A stretch of DNA of 64,000 nucleotides from Pseudomonas fluorescens (GCF_000802965.1 NZ_JSAK01000027.1:151505-215504); one strand, 5' to 3'; counted from the stretch's first letter, positions 50,457 to 59,476 are shown. A program made the numbers and translations. Notes: a model not told the origin generated them from the letters alone.

Positions 50457-50939
50457 TTAACGGTAGTTGCCCCGGCCGTTGTGATCGCCACGTCCGTCGT
50501 GGTTACTTCGGTTGTTGTTGTCACCGCGTCCGCTGTGATTGTTGTTGCGTCCGCCACGGTAATCATTGTTCCAGCCGCCACGGTTACGGCCGTCCCAACC
50601 TTGATTTTGATGTGCCCGGTAATCGGGTCGGGCCTGATGATAACGAGGTGCCGGTTGGTAATAGCGCGGTGCCGGTTGATAGACCCGCGGCTGGTGGTAA
50701 TAGCGCGGGGTTGGCTGGTAATAGCGCGCTGGCGGCGCGTAATACCGGCGCGGTGGCGTGTAGTAACCGCCGCCGTTGGAATAGTAAGAGTTGCCGCCCG
50801 CGTAATAAGGCGCTGGCGAGGTGTAAACCTCTGAACTGTAGTAACTGGCTCCTCCATCGGAATACGGTACGCACCCACCCAGGGACAATCCCAATACAGC
50901 AATCAGTAGAATTCGGCGCAGCGTTTTTTGGTCGAGCAT
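50457..50939 (-). CDS. Tyr/Pro-rich putative lipoprotein
   Basis: 160 aa from ATG 50939 (MLDQKTLRRILLIAVLGLSL), AGGAGG 6 bp upstream. Signal peptide with lipobox LGGC at about residues 20-23, so likely lipidated. The body is low-complexity: SYYSSEVY..., then repeats of the type PRYY(x)PxPRYY (about 58-105), then an Asn/Arg/Gly-rich tail (GGWNNDYRGGRNNNHSGRGD). No catalytic domain. Probably an envelope or surface-associated protein; function unknown. The complementary strand is also open by composition but looks artificial. Confidence 0.82.
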   Translation of the reverse strand: MLDQKTLRRILLIAVLGLSLGGCVPYSDGGASYYSSEVYTSPAPYYAGGNSYYSNGGGYYTPPRRYYAPPARYYQPTPRYYHQPRVYQPAPRYYQPAPRYHQARPDYRAHQNQGWDGRNRGGWNNDYRGGRNNNHSGRGDNNNRSNHDGRGDHNGRGNYR

Positions 50940-50996
50940 GGCGGCCTCCTGGACCGCGAGTGAGCCATACCAGCGACGCTGGCAGGCGACAGTCAA

Positions 50997-51233
50997 TTAT
51001 TCGGTGACTGTCGATAGATCAGACATCAATTTCAATTTCTGGTGCGCTACCGCAACAAGTTGAAACATCTCGCCGATGAAAGGTTTTTCATCTTCCCAGT
51101 CGCAGCAACGATCCATTGCGGTGCGCCGACGCACCATCAAAAGGCAGCCCAAACCCTCCCCTGCCACCAACCAATCGCCCGACGCCCGTGCCAGAGCGTC
51201 TGAGCCGACTTGGCACGGCTCTCGCTTTACCAA
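50997..51233 (-). CDS. Possible small protein, 78 aa (doubtful)
   Basis: A TTG at 51233 opens a frame reading LVKREPCQVGSDALARASGD..., MVRRRTAMDRCCDWEDEKPF and IGEMFQLVAVAHQKLKLMSD. The text is protein-like (Trp-Glu-Asp-Glu, regular helices) and resembles short Pseudomonas DUF3077-type proteins. A shorter form would start at ATG 51137. No clear ribosome site. It runs opposite to the guanidine operon and ends before its riboswitch leader. Confidence 0.3.
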   Translation of the reverse strand: MVKREPCQVGSDALARASGDWLVAGEGLGCLLMVRRRTAMDRCCDWEDEKPFIGEMFQLVAVAHQKLKLMSDLSTVTE

Positions 51234-51279
51234 ATGTGTGCAGGAGTCATCACCAGGTTCGCGGCACCACAATTTGCAA

Positions 51280-51376
51280 TGGCTGACTAGGGTTCCGGCT
51301 CGCTTCGCGAGTGACTGGTCCGAGAGTTGGCGACCTCCAGTTGAGGTTACACGGCGGGACAAAAGCCCGGGAGACA
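51280..51376 (+). promoter_or_regulatory. Guanidine-I riboswitch (ykkC class)
   Basis: The conserved ykkC segments are all present in order: CTAGGGTTCCGG (51287), GGTCCGAGAG (51317), ACACGG (51349) and GGGACAAAAGCCCGGGAGA (51356 on). The aptamer binds free guanidinium. A following GCCACCG-TTC-GCGGTGCC hairpin, about 50 nt before the start codon, could be the expression platform. It directly precedes the ABC-carboxylase operon, in agreement with the known guanidine-utilisation genes. Confidence 0.93.
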
Positions 51377-51436
51377 AGCCACCGTTCGCGGTGCCGCGTT
51401 GCCTTCTGCCCGCCCTCGATCAACTGGAGAACCACC

Positions 51437-52504
51437 ATGTCCCAGATTCGTTTATCCGCCCTGCTCGCCGCTGCGTTCGCAGCCCTCGTGAGCTTCTCAT
51501 CCCAAGCCGCGCAAAAAGACCACTTCAGCGTCTGCTGGACGATCTATGCCGGCTGGATGCCCTGGGAATACGCCGGCAGCCAAGGCATCGTCGACAAATG
51601 GGCGAAGAAGTACGGCATCAAGATTGATGTGGTGCAGCTCAACGACTACGTGGAATCGATCAACCAATACACCGCCGGCCAGTTCGACGGCTGCACCATG
51701 ACCAACATGGATGCGCTGACCATTCCGGCCGCCGGTGGCGTCGACAGCACCGCGCTGATCGTCAGCGACTTCTCCAACGGCAATGACGGCATCGTCCTCA
51801 AGGGCGAAGGCAAGAAAGTCACCGACCTCAAGGGCATGGACGTCAACCTGGTGGAGCTATCAGTTTCCCACTACTTGCTGGCCCGGGCCCTGGATTCGGT
51901 GGACCTCACCGAGAAAGACCTGAAAGTGGTCAACACCTCCGACGCCGATATCTCGGCGGCTTTCAATACCGATCAGGTCAACGCCGTCACCACCTGGAAC
52001 CCGATGCTCTCGGACATCAAGGCCAAGCCTGCGGTGACCGAAGTGTTCAACTCCAGCCAGATCCCCGGCGAAATCATGGACATGATGGTGGTCAACAGCG
52101 CCACCCTTAAAGACAACCCGGCCCTCGGCAAAGCGCTGACCGGCGCCTGGTTTGAAGTGGTCGAGTTGATGAACGCGAAAAACGCCGCGAGCAAGGCCGC
52201 ACTGGAACACATGGCCAAAGCCTCCGGTACCGACCTCGCCGGATTCCAGGCGCAGCTGGACACCACCAAGTTGTTCGCCACCCCTCAAGAAGCCCTGGCC
52301 TTCAGCACCAGCAAGCAACTGCCGGAAACCATGCGCAAGGTCGCCGAGTTCTCCTTCCAGCACGGCTTGCTGGGTGAAGGCGCCAAGGACACCAGCGCGG
52401 TCGGCATGGCCTTCGCCAACGGCGTGACCAGCGGCGACAAGGGCAACCTCAAGCTGCGCTTCGATCCGAGTTACGTGCAGATGGCCGCTGACGCCAAGCT
52501 GTAA
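51437..52504 (+). CDS. ABC transporter substrate-binding protein, guanidine operon
   Basis: 355 aa from ATG 51437 (MSQIRLSALLAAAFAALVSF), GGAGAACCACC upstream. Signal peptide to about 24. CWTIYAGWMPWEYAGSQGIVDKWAKKYGIKIDVVQLNDYVESINQY is typical of the NrtA/TauA-like receptor found with urea carboxylase genes. Periplasmic. First gene after the riboswitch, so its ligand is most likely guanidine, though homologues are annotated for urea. Confidence 0.92.
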   Translation: MSQIRLSALLAAAFAALVSFSSQAAQKDHFSVCWTIYAGWMPWEYAGSQGIVDKWAKKYGIKIDVVQLNDYVESINQYTAGQFDGCTMTNMDALTIPAAGGVDSTALIVSDFSNGNDGIVLKGEGKKVTDLKGMDVNLVELSVSHYLLARALDSVDLTEKDLKVVNTSDADISAAFNTDQVNAVTTWNPMLSDIKAKPAVTEVFNSSQIPGEIMDMMVVNSATLKDNPALGKALTGAWFEVVELMNAKNAASKAALEHMAKASGTDLAGFQAQLDTTKLFATPQEALAFSTSKQLPETMRKVAEFSFQHGLLGEGAKDTSAVGMAFANGVTSGDKGNLKLRFDPSYVQMAADAKL

Positions 52505-52519
52505 GAAGAGGACCTGGCC

Positions 52520-53335
52520 ATGCGCCTGATCAATCGCCACCCGGATCGCCCAAGTCGCCTGTTGTTGGTGATCCTGCCGTTCGCCCTGGTGCTGTTCGCC
52601 TATTTCATGGGCTCGGCCGAACGGCTGACGGACAACCCCAACGACAAGCTGCTGCCGAGCGCCGTGCAAATGACCGACGCCGTGAAGCGCCTGGCTTTCG
52701 TCGCCGACAGTCGCACCGGTGAATATCTGCTCTGGCAAGACACCGCATCGAGCCTGCGGCGCCTGGCCATCGGCCTTGGCATCAGCGCCCTGGCCGGACT
52801 GTGCCTGGGCATGGCTGCAGGCACCCTGCCGCTGTTCGGCGCGCCGTTGTCGCCGTTGCTGACGGTGCTGTCGATGGTGCCGCCGCTGGCGATCCTGCCG
52901 ATCCTGTTCATCGTTTTCGGGTTGGGCGAGTTGTCGAAAGTGATGCTGATCGTCATCGGCATCACCCCGGCGCTGGCCCGTGATCTGGAACAGCGCGCCC
53001 GGGAAATCCCCGTGGAATTGCTGATCAAGGCCCAAACCCTCGGTGCTTCGACTTGGACCCTGATGCTGCGCGTGGTGCTGCCGCAATTACTGCCACGATT
53101 GTTGATCTCACTGCGACTGATGCTCGGTTCGGCGTGGCTGTTCCTGATTGCCGCCGAAGCCATTGCCTCCACCGACGGGCTCGGTTACCGGATCTTCCTC
53201 GTGCGTCGCTACCTGGCGATGGATGTAATTCTGCCGTACGTGGTGTGGATCACCCTGCTCGCCTGGCTGATGGATTGGGGCCTCAAGCGCCTGACCCAAC
53301 GTGCGTTCCCTTGGTACGAAGGAGCGCGGGCATGA
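52520..53335 (+). CDS. ABC transporter permease, guanidine operon
   Basis: 271 aa. BPD-type permease with about six TM helices; the EAA loop reads EIPVELLIKAQTLGASTWTLMLRVVLPQLLPRLL (about 156-190). Signal-like N-terminal helix at about 14-31. Stop codon overlaps the ATPase start (ATGA). Confidence 0.94.
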   Translation: MRLINRHPDRPSRLLLVILPFALVLFAYFMGSAERLTDNPNDKLLPSAVQMTDAVKRLAFVADSRTGEYLLWQDTASSLRRLAIGLGISALAGLCLGMAAGTLPLFGAPLSPLLTVLSMVPPLAILPILFIVFGLGELSKVMLIVIGITPALARDLEQRAREIPVELLIKAQTLGASTWTLMLRVVLPQLLPRLLISLRLMLGSAWLFLIAAEAIASTDGLGYRIFLVRRYLAMDVILPYVVWITLLAWLMDWGLKRLTQRAFPWYEGARA

Positions 53336-54120
53336 GCTTTATCACGGTGAAAAACGTCTGGCAGCAATACGCCGATCAGGTGGTGCTCGAAGGGCTGAAC
53401 CTGAACATCAACGAAGGTGAGTTCTGCACCCTGGTCGGCGCTTCCGGTTGCGGCAAATCGACCTTCCTGCGTTTGCTGCTGGGTCAGGAACGCGCCAGTC
53501 GCGGCGAGATCCTGCTCGACGGCCAACCCTTGGCCGGGGAGCCGGATTCCAGTCGTGGCGTGGTGTTCCAGCGCTACTCGGTGTTCCCGCACCTGAGCGT
53601 GCTGGACAACGTTGCCCTGGGCCTTGAATTGCCACGCTCGCCGCTGCTGGGTCGGTTGTTCGGCAGCGCCAAACGCGAGGCACGCGAGCAGGCGTCGGTG
53701 CTGCTGCACAAAGTCGGCCTCGGGCACTCGCTGGACAAGTACCCGGCGCAGCTCTCCGGCGGCATGCAGCAACGGCTGGCCATCGCCCAGGCGCTGATCA
53801 TGAAGCCGCGGGTGTTGTTGCTCGACGAACCGTTCGGCGCCCTCGATCCGGGCATCCGCAAAGACATGCACGCCTTGTTGCTGGAACTGTGGCGCGAGAC
53901 GCAACTGACGGTGTTCATGGTCACCCATGACCTGTCCGAAGGTTTCAGCCTCGGCACCCGTTTGCTGGTGTTCGACAAGGTCCGCGTCGACCCGCATGCC
54001 CCGGGTGCCTATGGCGCCCGCATCACTTACGACATCCCTTTGAACAGCGACCGCCGCGCCACCCGTGCCCCCGTCGACGCCTTGCCGGTGCCACTGGCGG
54101 GCACGCTTCGTATCGCTTAG
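53332..54120 (+). CDS. ABC transporter ATP-binding protein, guanidine operon
   Basis: 262 aa from ATG 53332 (MSFITVKNVWQQYADQVVLE). Walker A GASGCGKST (about 38), Q-loop VVFQRYSVF, signature LSGGMQQRLAIAQAL (about 140), Walker B VLLLDEPFGALDP and switch His VTHDLSEGF. It energises import by the permease and receptor above. Confidence 0.95.
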   Translation: MSFITVKNVWQQYADQVVLEGLNLNINEGEFCTLVGASGCGKSTFLRLLLGQERASRGEILLDGQPLAGEPDSSRGVVFQRYSVFPHLSVLDNVALGLELPRSPLLGRLFGSAKREAREQASVLLHKVGLGHSLDKYPAQLSGGMQQRLAIAQALIMKPRVLLLDEPFGALDPGIRKDMHALLLELWRETQLTVFMVTHDLSEGFSLGTRLLVFDKVRVDPHAPGAYGARITYDIPLNSDRRATRAPVDALPVPLAGTLRIA

Positions 54121-54133
54121 AGGAATTTTGAAA

Positions 54134-54859
54134 ATGACTGATTCGACTCAACTGTTCCCGCCCTTCGCCGAAGAAATGCTTCCCGGCGGTGGCCATCGTT
54201 CCTTCGTGCTGAAACGCGGCCAATTGCTGCGCCTGACGGATATCCGTGGCGGCGCCAACGTCAGCCTGACGCTGCTCAACGCCAACGAAAAAACCGAACG
54301 CCTGAACCTGCCTGACAGCCTCAAATGCCAACACACGGCCAAGCTCACCACCGGCCATTGCCTGTACTCGGACATGGGTCGCGTTTTGGCCGCGATCACC
54401 GCGGACACCTGCGGCTGGAGCGACAGCCTCGGCGGCGTGCTTTGCGCTGAAGAAGTCGCCGAAAAATACGGCGCCGGGCGCTACCAGGAACTGCGCAACG
54501 GCTTCTTCCGCAACGGCACCGACAACCTGTTGGTGGAACTGGGCAAGTGGGGGCTGGGCCTGTCGGATCTGCTGATGACCCTCAACCTGTTCAGCCGCGT
54601 CAACGTCGATGACGCCGGGCGCTTCCACTTTGTCGAGGGCAACTCCAAGGCCGGTGATTACATCGAGTTGTACGCACCAATGGACACCCTGGTGGTGCTC
54701 ACCGCCCTGCAACACCCGATGGACCCGTCGCCGCAATACGCACCGAAACCATTGAAGTTGAGCTGGATGAACGCCGACGCCAGCGTCGCCGAACACTGCC
54801 GCACCTCGCGCCCGGAAAACGAGCGCGGCTTCATCAACACCGACCGTCTGTTCGCTTGA
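54134..54859 (+). CDS. DUF1989 carboxyguanidine deiminase subunit (UAAP1 type)
   Basis: 241 aa from ATG 54134, AGGAATTTTG upstream. DUF1989 hallmarks: EMLPGGGHRSFVLKRGQLLRLTDIRGGANVSLTLLNANEKTERLNLPD, CLYSDMGRVLAAITADTCGWSDSLGGV with Cys/His/Asp residues fit for metal binding, and NLFSRVNVDDAGRFHFVEGNSKAGDYIELYAPMD. Proteins of this class (earlier urea carboxylase-associated) form with the next gene the CgdAB deiminase that turns carboxyguanidine into allophanate. Which is CgdA and which CgdB is left open. Confidence 0.9.
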   Translation: MTDSTQLFPPFAEEMLPGGGHRSFVLKRGQLLRLTDIRGGANVSLTLLNANEKTERLNLPDSLKCQHTAKLTTGHCLYSDMGRVLAAITADTCGWSDSLGGVLCAEEVAEKYGAGRYQELRNGFFRNGTDNLLVELGKWGLGLSDLLMTLNLFSRVNVDDAGRFHFVEGNSKAGDYIELYAPMDTLVVLTALQHPMDPSPQYAPKPLKLSWMNADASVAEHCRTSRPENERGFINTDRLFA

Positions 54860-54870
54860 GGATCGCTGCC

Positions 54871-55512
54871 ATGTCACTCGCTATCGTCACTGCTGAGAAG
54901 CAGCCAGAAACCGCGATCTACCGCGCCACCATCCCCGCCGGCGAACCCTGGCTGATGGAGGTCAAGGCCGGCCAGACCTTGCGCATTCTCGATCTGGAAG
55001 GCAATCAAGCCGTCGACACGCTGTTTTACAGCGTGGCCAATCCCAAGGAACGCTACGACGTGCAACGCACTTTGCGTCGGCAGAACAGCGTCTACCTGAG
55101 CACCGGCAGCGTGCTCTACTCCAACCTCGGCAAACCGATGCTGACCATCGTCGCCGACACCTGCGGCCGCCACGACACCCTCGGCGGCGCCTGCGCGCAG
55201 GAGAGCAACACCGTGCGCTACGCCCTGGAAAAACGCTACATGCACAGTTGCCGCGACAACTACCTGCGCGCCTGCGTCCACGACGGGCGCCTGGGCAAGG
55301 GCGACATCGGGCCGAACATCAATTTCTTCATGAACGTACCGGTCACCGCTGACGGCGGCCTGACGTTCGAAGACGGGATTTCCGCACCGGGCAAATACGT
55401 CGACCTGCGCGCCGAAATGGACGTGATCGTGCTGATCTCCAACTGCCCGCAACTGAACAACCCGTGCAACGCCTACAACCCGACACCTGCGGAGCTGCTG
55501 GTATGGAACTGA
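54871..55512 (+). CDS. DUF1989 carboxyguanidine deiminase subunit (UAAP2 type)
   Basis: 213 aa from ATG 54871, GAGGAT upstream. Second DUF1989 protein: WLMEVKAGQTLRILDLEGNQAVDTLFYSV, TGSVLYSNLGKPMLTIVADTCGRHDTLGGACAQESNTVRYA, NINFFMNVPVTADGGLTFEDGISAPGKYVDLRAEMDVIVLISNCPQLNNPCNAYNPTP. The CGRHDTLGGACAQESN segment is a likely metal site. 11 bp after its partner; the pair act as one deiminase. Confidence 0.9.
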   Translation: MSLAIVTAEKQPETAIYRATIPAGEPWLMEVKAGQTLRILDLEGNQAVDTLFYSVANPKERYDVQRTLRRQNSVYLSTGSVLYSNLGKPMLTIVADTCGRHDTLGGACAQESNTVRYALEKRYMHSCRDNYLRACVHDGRLGKGDIGPNINFFMNVPVTADGGLTFEDGISAPGKYVDLRAEMDVIVLISNCPQLNNPCNAYNPTPAELLVWN

Positions 55513-55597
55513 AACTCAGCCGTTTACGGAAATGGTTGTTCGCCCTGTGCCAGGCCCGCTCAGGCCAGTGCCTCAAATCTCCAGAACACCATTAACC

Positions 55598-55689
55598 CTG
55601 TAGGAGCTGGCTTGCCAGCGATTGGGCCAGTGCATTCAACAATGATGTCGACTGACACCCCCCTATCGCTGGCAAGCCAGCTCCCACAG
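55598..55689. repeat. REP pair within the guanidine operon
   Basis: CCTGTAGGAGCTGGCTTGCCAGCG (first 20 bases shown as CCTGTAGGAGCTGGCTTGCC) and its complement ending GGCAAGCCAGCTCCCACAG, in the 262-bp gap before the carboxylase gene. It may lower downstream expression or protect the upstream mRNA. Confidence 0.9.
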
Positions 55690-55774
55690 TTGATGTGAAT
55701 TTTTTCATCCGGGACGGCCCGGATGCATCAAGAAAAACTGCGGGACGGCCCGCATCCCCTTCAGGGGTTATGCC

Positions 55775-58700
55775 ATGTTCGAAAAAGTCCTGATTGCCAA
55801 CCGTGGCGCGATTGCCTGCCGCATCCTGCGCACCTTGCGTGAACTGCACGTCGCCGGTGTCGCGGTTTACTCCGAAGCCGATGCCGCCAGCCTGCACATC
55901 TTGCAGGCCGATGAAGCCCACAGCCTCGGCGAAGGCGCGGCGGCCGGAACTTATCTGGCGGTGGAAAAAATCCTCGCTGTCGCCAAAGCCACAGGCGCCA
56001 CGGCGATCCATCCCGGCTACGGTTTCCTGTCGGAAAACGCCGCGTTCGCTGAAGCCTGCGAAGCCGCCGACATCGCTTTCATCGGCCCAACCCCAGGACA
56101 ACTGCGGGTGTTCGGCCTCAAGCACACCGCCCGCGCGCTGGCCAAGCAACACGGCGTGCCGATGCTCGAGGGCACCGAGTTGCTCGACAGCCTCGACGCT
56201 GCGCTGATTGCCGGCGAGCAAGTCGGCTACCCGGTGATGCTCAAGAGCACCGCTGGCGGTGGCGGCATCGGCATGCGCGTGTGTCGCAGCGCTGCCGAAC
56301 TGAGCGAGTCCTTCGAGGCGGTGAAGCGCCTCGGCCAGAACAACTTCAGCGATGCCGGCGTGTTTATCGAGAAGTACATCCAGCGCGCCCGGCATCTGGA
56401 AGTGCAGGTGTTTGGCGACGGCCGTGGCGAAGTGATTGCCCTCGGCGTCCGTGATTGTTCGGTACAGCGGCGCAACCAGAAAGTCCTCGAAGAAACCCCA
56501 GCGCCGAACCTGCCCGAAGGCATGGCCGATGAGCTGTGCGCGGCGGCGATCAAACTGGCCAAAGCCGTGAATTACCGCAGCGCCGGCACCGTCGAATTCG
56601 TCTTCGACAGCGACGCCCAGCGCTTCTATTTCCTCGAAGTGAACACGCGTTTGCAGGTGGAGCACGGCGTCACTGAACAGGTGTGGGGCGTCGATCTGGT
56701 GCGCTGGATGGTGCAATTGGCCGCCGGTGATCTGCCGCCGCTGAGCGAATTGAGCCAAGGTCTCAAACCCGAGGGCCACGCGATTCAGGCGCGGTTGTAT
56801 GCGGAAGATCCGGGTCGGGATTTCCAGCCAAGTCCGGGGTTGTTGACCGCGGTGAATTTCCCACCCGCCAACGGCAAACAACTGCGCATCGACACCTGGG
56901 TCGAGGCTGGTTGCGAGATTCCGCCCTACTTCGATCCGATGATCGCCAAGGTCATCAGTTGGGCATCGACCCGCGAGCAAGCAGCTGCCGATCTGCATCA
57001 AGCACTGGGCGACAGCCAGCTCTACGGAGTAGAAACCAACCGCGATTACCTGCGGCAGATTCTCCTCGATGCGCCTTTCGCCAGCGGCCAACCGTGGACC
57101 CGTTGCCTGGAAGGTCTGGTGTATCAGGCCAACACCTTCGAAGTGCTCAGCGCCGGCACGCAGACCAGCGTTCAGGACTATCCCGGTCGTCTCGGCTATT
57201 GGGCCGTAGGCGTGCCGCCGTCGGGGCCGATGGACAGTCGCGCGTTGCGTTTGGGCAACCTGTTGCTGGGTAACGAGGAAGGCGCCGCCGCACTGGAAAT
57301 CACCATGAGCGGGCCATTGCTGCGTTTCAATTGTGACGCCGTGGTTGCGGTCACAGGTGCGGTAATTCCGCTGACACTGAACGGCGAAAGCGTGCCGATG
57401 AACAGCGCTGTGCTGGTTCCGGCCGGCGCGACACTGAGCCTCGGCACGATTGCCGGGGCCGGCGCTCGCAGCTACCTGTGCCTGCGCGGTGGCCTGCAGG
57501 TGCCGGATTATCTGGGCAGCAAAAGCACCTTCACCCTCGGCCAGTTTGGTGGGCATGGTGGTCGTGCCTTGCGGGCCGGGGATGTGCTGCATGTGCCGGC
57601 CTTGAGTGACCGCAGCGTCGGTGCGCAATTGCCTGAAACTCAGGTCAGCGAGCTGCCAACCGTGCGGCAGATTCGGGTGATTTACGGCCCACACGGCGCA
57701 CCGGAATACTTCACCGAAAATTACATCGGCACCTTCTTCGCGACGCAGTGGGAAGTGCATTTCAACTCCAGTCGCACCGGCGTGCGCCTGATCGGGCCGA
57801 AGCCGGAATGGGTGCGTGCCGACGGGGGCGAGGCCGGGCTGCATCCGTCGAACATTCATGACAATCCGTACGCGATTGGCGCAGTGGATTTCACCGGTGA
57901 CATGCCGGTGATCCTCGGCCCGGACGGCCCAAGCCTGGGTGGTTTTGTGTGCCCGGTGACGGTGATCGAGGCGGATCTTTGGCAGTTGGGGCAGTTGAAG
58001 GCTGGGGACAAGGTGCAGTTCTCACCTGTCGACATCAAGACCGCTCGTAAGCTGGCAACACAGAGCCTGCGTGGCGAGGGAGCTTGCTCCCGCTCGAGTG
58101 CGCAGCACTCGCAATCAGGCACCTATGGTGTGGCTGAAGTAACCGAATCCTTGGGATTGGGGCCGCTGCGCGACCAAGCGCGAGCAAGCTCGCTCGCCAC
58201 AGGGGATGTGTTCCCACAGGGGATTGTGTCGCCTGTTGTTTTGGAGTTGGGCCAGGGGGATACGCGGCTGGTTGCACGACTTTCGGGCGATACGAATTTG
58301 CTCCTGGAAATCGGCGCACCGGAACTCGACCTCGTCCTGCGCTTCCGCGCCCACGCCCTGATGCAAGCGCTGGAAAGCAAAACCCTGCACGGCGTGATCG
58401 ACCTGACGCCGGGCATCCGTTCACTGCAAGTGCACTACCAACCCGAGCAACTGCCGCTGGCCGATCTGCTCGGCATCGTCGCTGGCGAATGGGACGCCGT
58501 GTGCGCCGCCAAGGACCTGCAAGTCCCATCGCGTATCGTTCATTTGCCGCTGTCCTGGGACGACCCGGCCTGTCAGCTCGCCATCGAGAAATACATGACC
58601 ACCGTGCGCAAGGACGCGCCGTGGTGCCCGAGCAATCTGGAGTTCATCCGTCGCATCAACGACCTGCCGAATCTCGACGAAGTGCAGCGTACGGTGTTCG

Positions 58701-59476
58701 ACGCCAGCTACCTGGTGATGGGCCTGGGCGACGTTTACCTCGGCGCGCCGGTCGCCACCCCGCTCGATCCGCGCCATCGCCTGGTGACCACCAAATACAA
58801 CCCGGCCCGCACCTGGACCGCGGAAAACTCGGTGGGCATCGGTGGCGCCTACATGTGCGTGTACGGCATGGAAGGCCCGGGCGGCTATCAGTTCGTGGGG
58901 CGCACCTTGCAGATGTGGAACCGCTACCGCGAAGTCGCTGCGTTCGATGGCAAGCCATGGCTGTTGCGCTTCTTCGATCAGATCCGCTTCTACCCGGTCA
59001 GCGCCGATGAACTGCTGCGCATACGCCGGGATTTCCCCCTCGGGCGCTTCGACCTGAACATCGAACACAGTCAGTTGAACCTGGCGGATTACCAAGCGTT
59101 TCTGGCCAAGGAAGCCGAAACCATCGCCGCGTTTCGCGAGCAGCAACAAGGCGCGTTCAACGCCGAGCGCGAGCGCTGGATCGCCAGCGGCCAGGCGCAT
59201 TTCGACAGCGAAGAACTGGTGCCGCAAGCAAGCGAGGACGCACCGTTGGCCAGCGGTCAGCAGAGCGTCGACAGCCACATCGCCGGCAACCTCTGGCAGG
59301 TTCAAGTCGAAGCCGGAAGCCGGGTCGAGGCCGGTGATGTGCTGGTGATTCTGGAGTCGATGAAGATGGAAATCCCGCTGCTCGCGCCGATGGCCGGCGT
59401 GGTCCGGGAGATCCGCGTGCAGCCAGGTTCGGCGGTGCGTGCCGGACAGCGCGTCGTGGTGCTGGAACTCGACTGA
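55775..59476 (+). CDS. Biotin-dependent guanidine/urea carboxylase with in-frame REPIN
   Basis: 1233 aa. Biotin carboxylase domain (1-450): MLKSTAGGGGIGMRV near 150, FIEKYIQRARHLEVQV near 195, RDCSVQRRNQKVLEE and FLEVNTRLQVEHGVTE. The AHS2/KipA domain (about 460-765) starts FEVLSAGTQTSVQDYPGRLGYWAVG and ends before the REPIN-coded linker (about 766-809: SLRGEGACSRSS...). An AHS1/KipI-type domain (about 830-1030) follows, ending VGIGGAYMCVYGMEGPGGYQF. Biotinyl domain at the C-terminus with ESMKMEIP. Given the riboswitch and CgdAB, the substrate is guanidine. The reading frame is intact through the REPIN. Confidence 0.93.
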   Translation: MFEKVLIANRGAIACRILRTLRELHVAGVAVYSEADAASLHILQADEAHSLGEGAAAGTYLAVEKILAVAKATGATAIHPGYGFLSENAAFAEACEAADIAFIGPTPGQLRVFGLKHTARALAKQHGVPMLEGTELLDSLDAALIAGEQVGYPVMLKSTAGGGGIGMRVCRSAAELSESFEAVKRLGQNNFSDAGVFIEKYIQRARHLEVQVFGDGRGEVIALGVRDCSVQRRNQKVLEETPAPNLPEGMADELCAAAIKLAKAVNYRSAGTVEFVFDSDAQRFYFLEVNTRLQVEHGVTEQVWGVDLVRWMVQLAAGDLPPLSELSQGLKPEGHAIQARLYAEDPGRDFQPSPGLLTAVNFPPANGKQLRIDTWVEAGCEIPPYFDPMIAKVISWASTREQAAADLHQALGDSQLYGVETNRDYLRQILLDAPFASGQPWTRCLEGLVYQANTFEVLSAGTQTSVQDYPGRLGYWAVGVPPSGPMDSRALRLGNLLLGNEEGAAALEITMSGPLLRFNCDAVVAVTGAVIPLTLNGESVPMNSAVLVPAGATLSLGTIAGAGARSYLCLRGGLQVPDYLGSKSTFTLGQFGGHGGRALRAGDVLHVPALSDRSVGAQLPETQVSELPTVRQIRVIYGPHGAPEYFTENYIGTFFATQWEVHFNSSRTGVRLIGPKPEWVRADGGEAGLHPSNIHDNPYAIGAVDFTGDMPVILGPDGPSLGGFVCPVTVIEADLWQLGQLKAGDKVQFSPVDIKTARKLATQSLRGEGACSRSSAQHSQSGTYGVAEVTESLGLGPLRDQARASSLATGDVFPQGIVSPVVLELGQGDTRLVARLSGDTNLLLEIGAPELDLVLRFRAHALMQALESKTLHGVIDLTPGIRSLQVHYQPEQLPLADLLGIVAGEWDAVCAAKDLQVPSRIVHLPLSWDDPACQLAIEKYMTTVRKDAPWCPSNLEFIRRINDLPNLDEVQRTVFDASYLVMGLGDVYLGAPVATPLDPRHRLVTTKYNPARTWTAENSVGIGGAYMCVYGMEGPGGYQFVGRTLQMWNRYREVAAFDGKPWLLRFFDQIRFYPVSADELLRIRRDFPLGRFDLNIEHSQLNLADYQAFLAKEAETIAAFREQQQGAFNAERERWIASGQAHFDSEELVPQASEDAPLASGQQSVDSHIAGNLWQVQVEAGSRVEAGDVLVILESMKMEIPLLAPMAGVVREIRVQPGSAVRAGQRVVVLELD
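58071..58201. repeat. Complete REPIN inside the carboxylase coding sequence
   Basis: Left arm GTGGCGAGGGAGCTTGCTCC (58071 on), right arm AGCAAGCTCGCTCGCCACA (ending 58201) in inverted orientation with an internal 90-bp spacer, the same layout as the intergenic REPINs at 41680 and 48315. It lies in the inter-domain linker and is translated in frame. Confidence 0.9.

Noticed and set aside
50481..50834. 117-codon Val-rich plus-strand frame
   Set aside because: Complement of the Tyr/Pro repeat region of the lipoprotein gene; the minus strand has AGGAGG, signal peptide and lipobox.
55592..57859. 755-codon minus-strand frame opposite the carboxylase
   Set aside because: Typical long antisense frame of high-GC DNA; the plus strand carries recognisable carboxylase motifs throughout.
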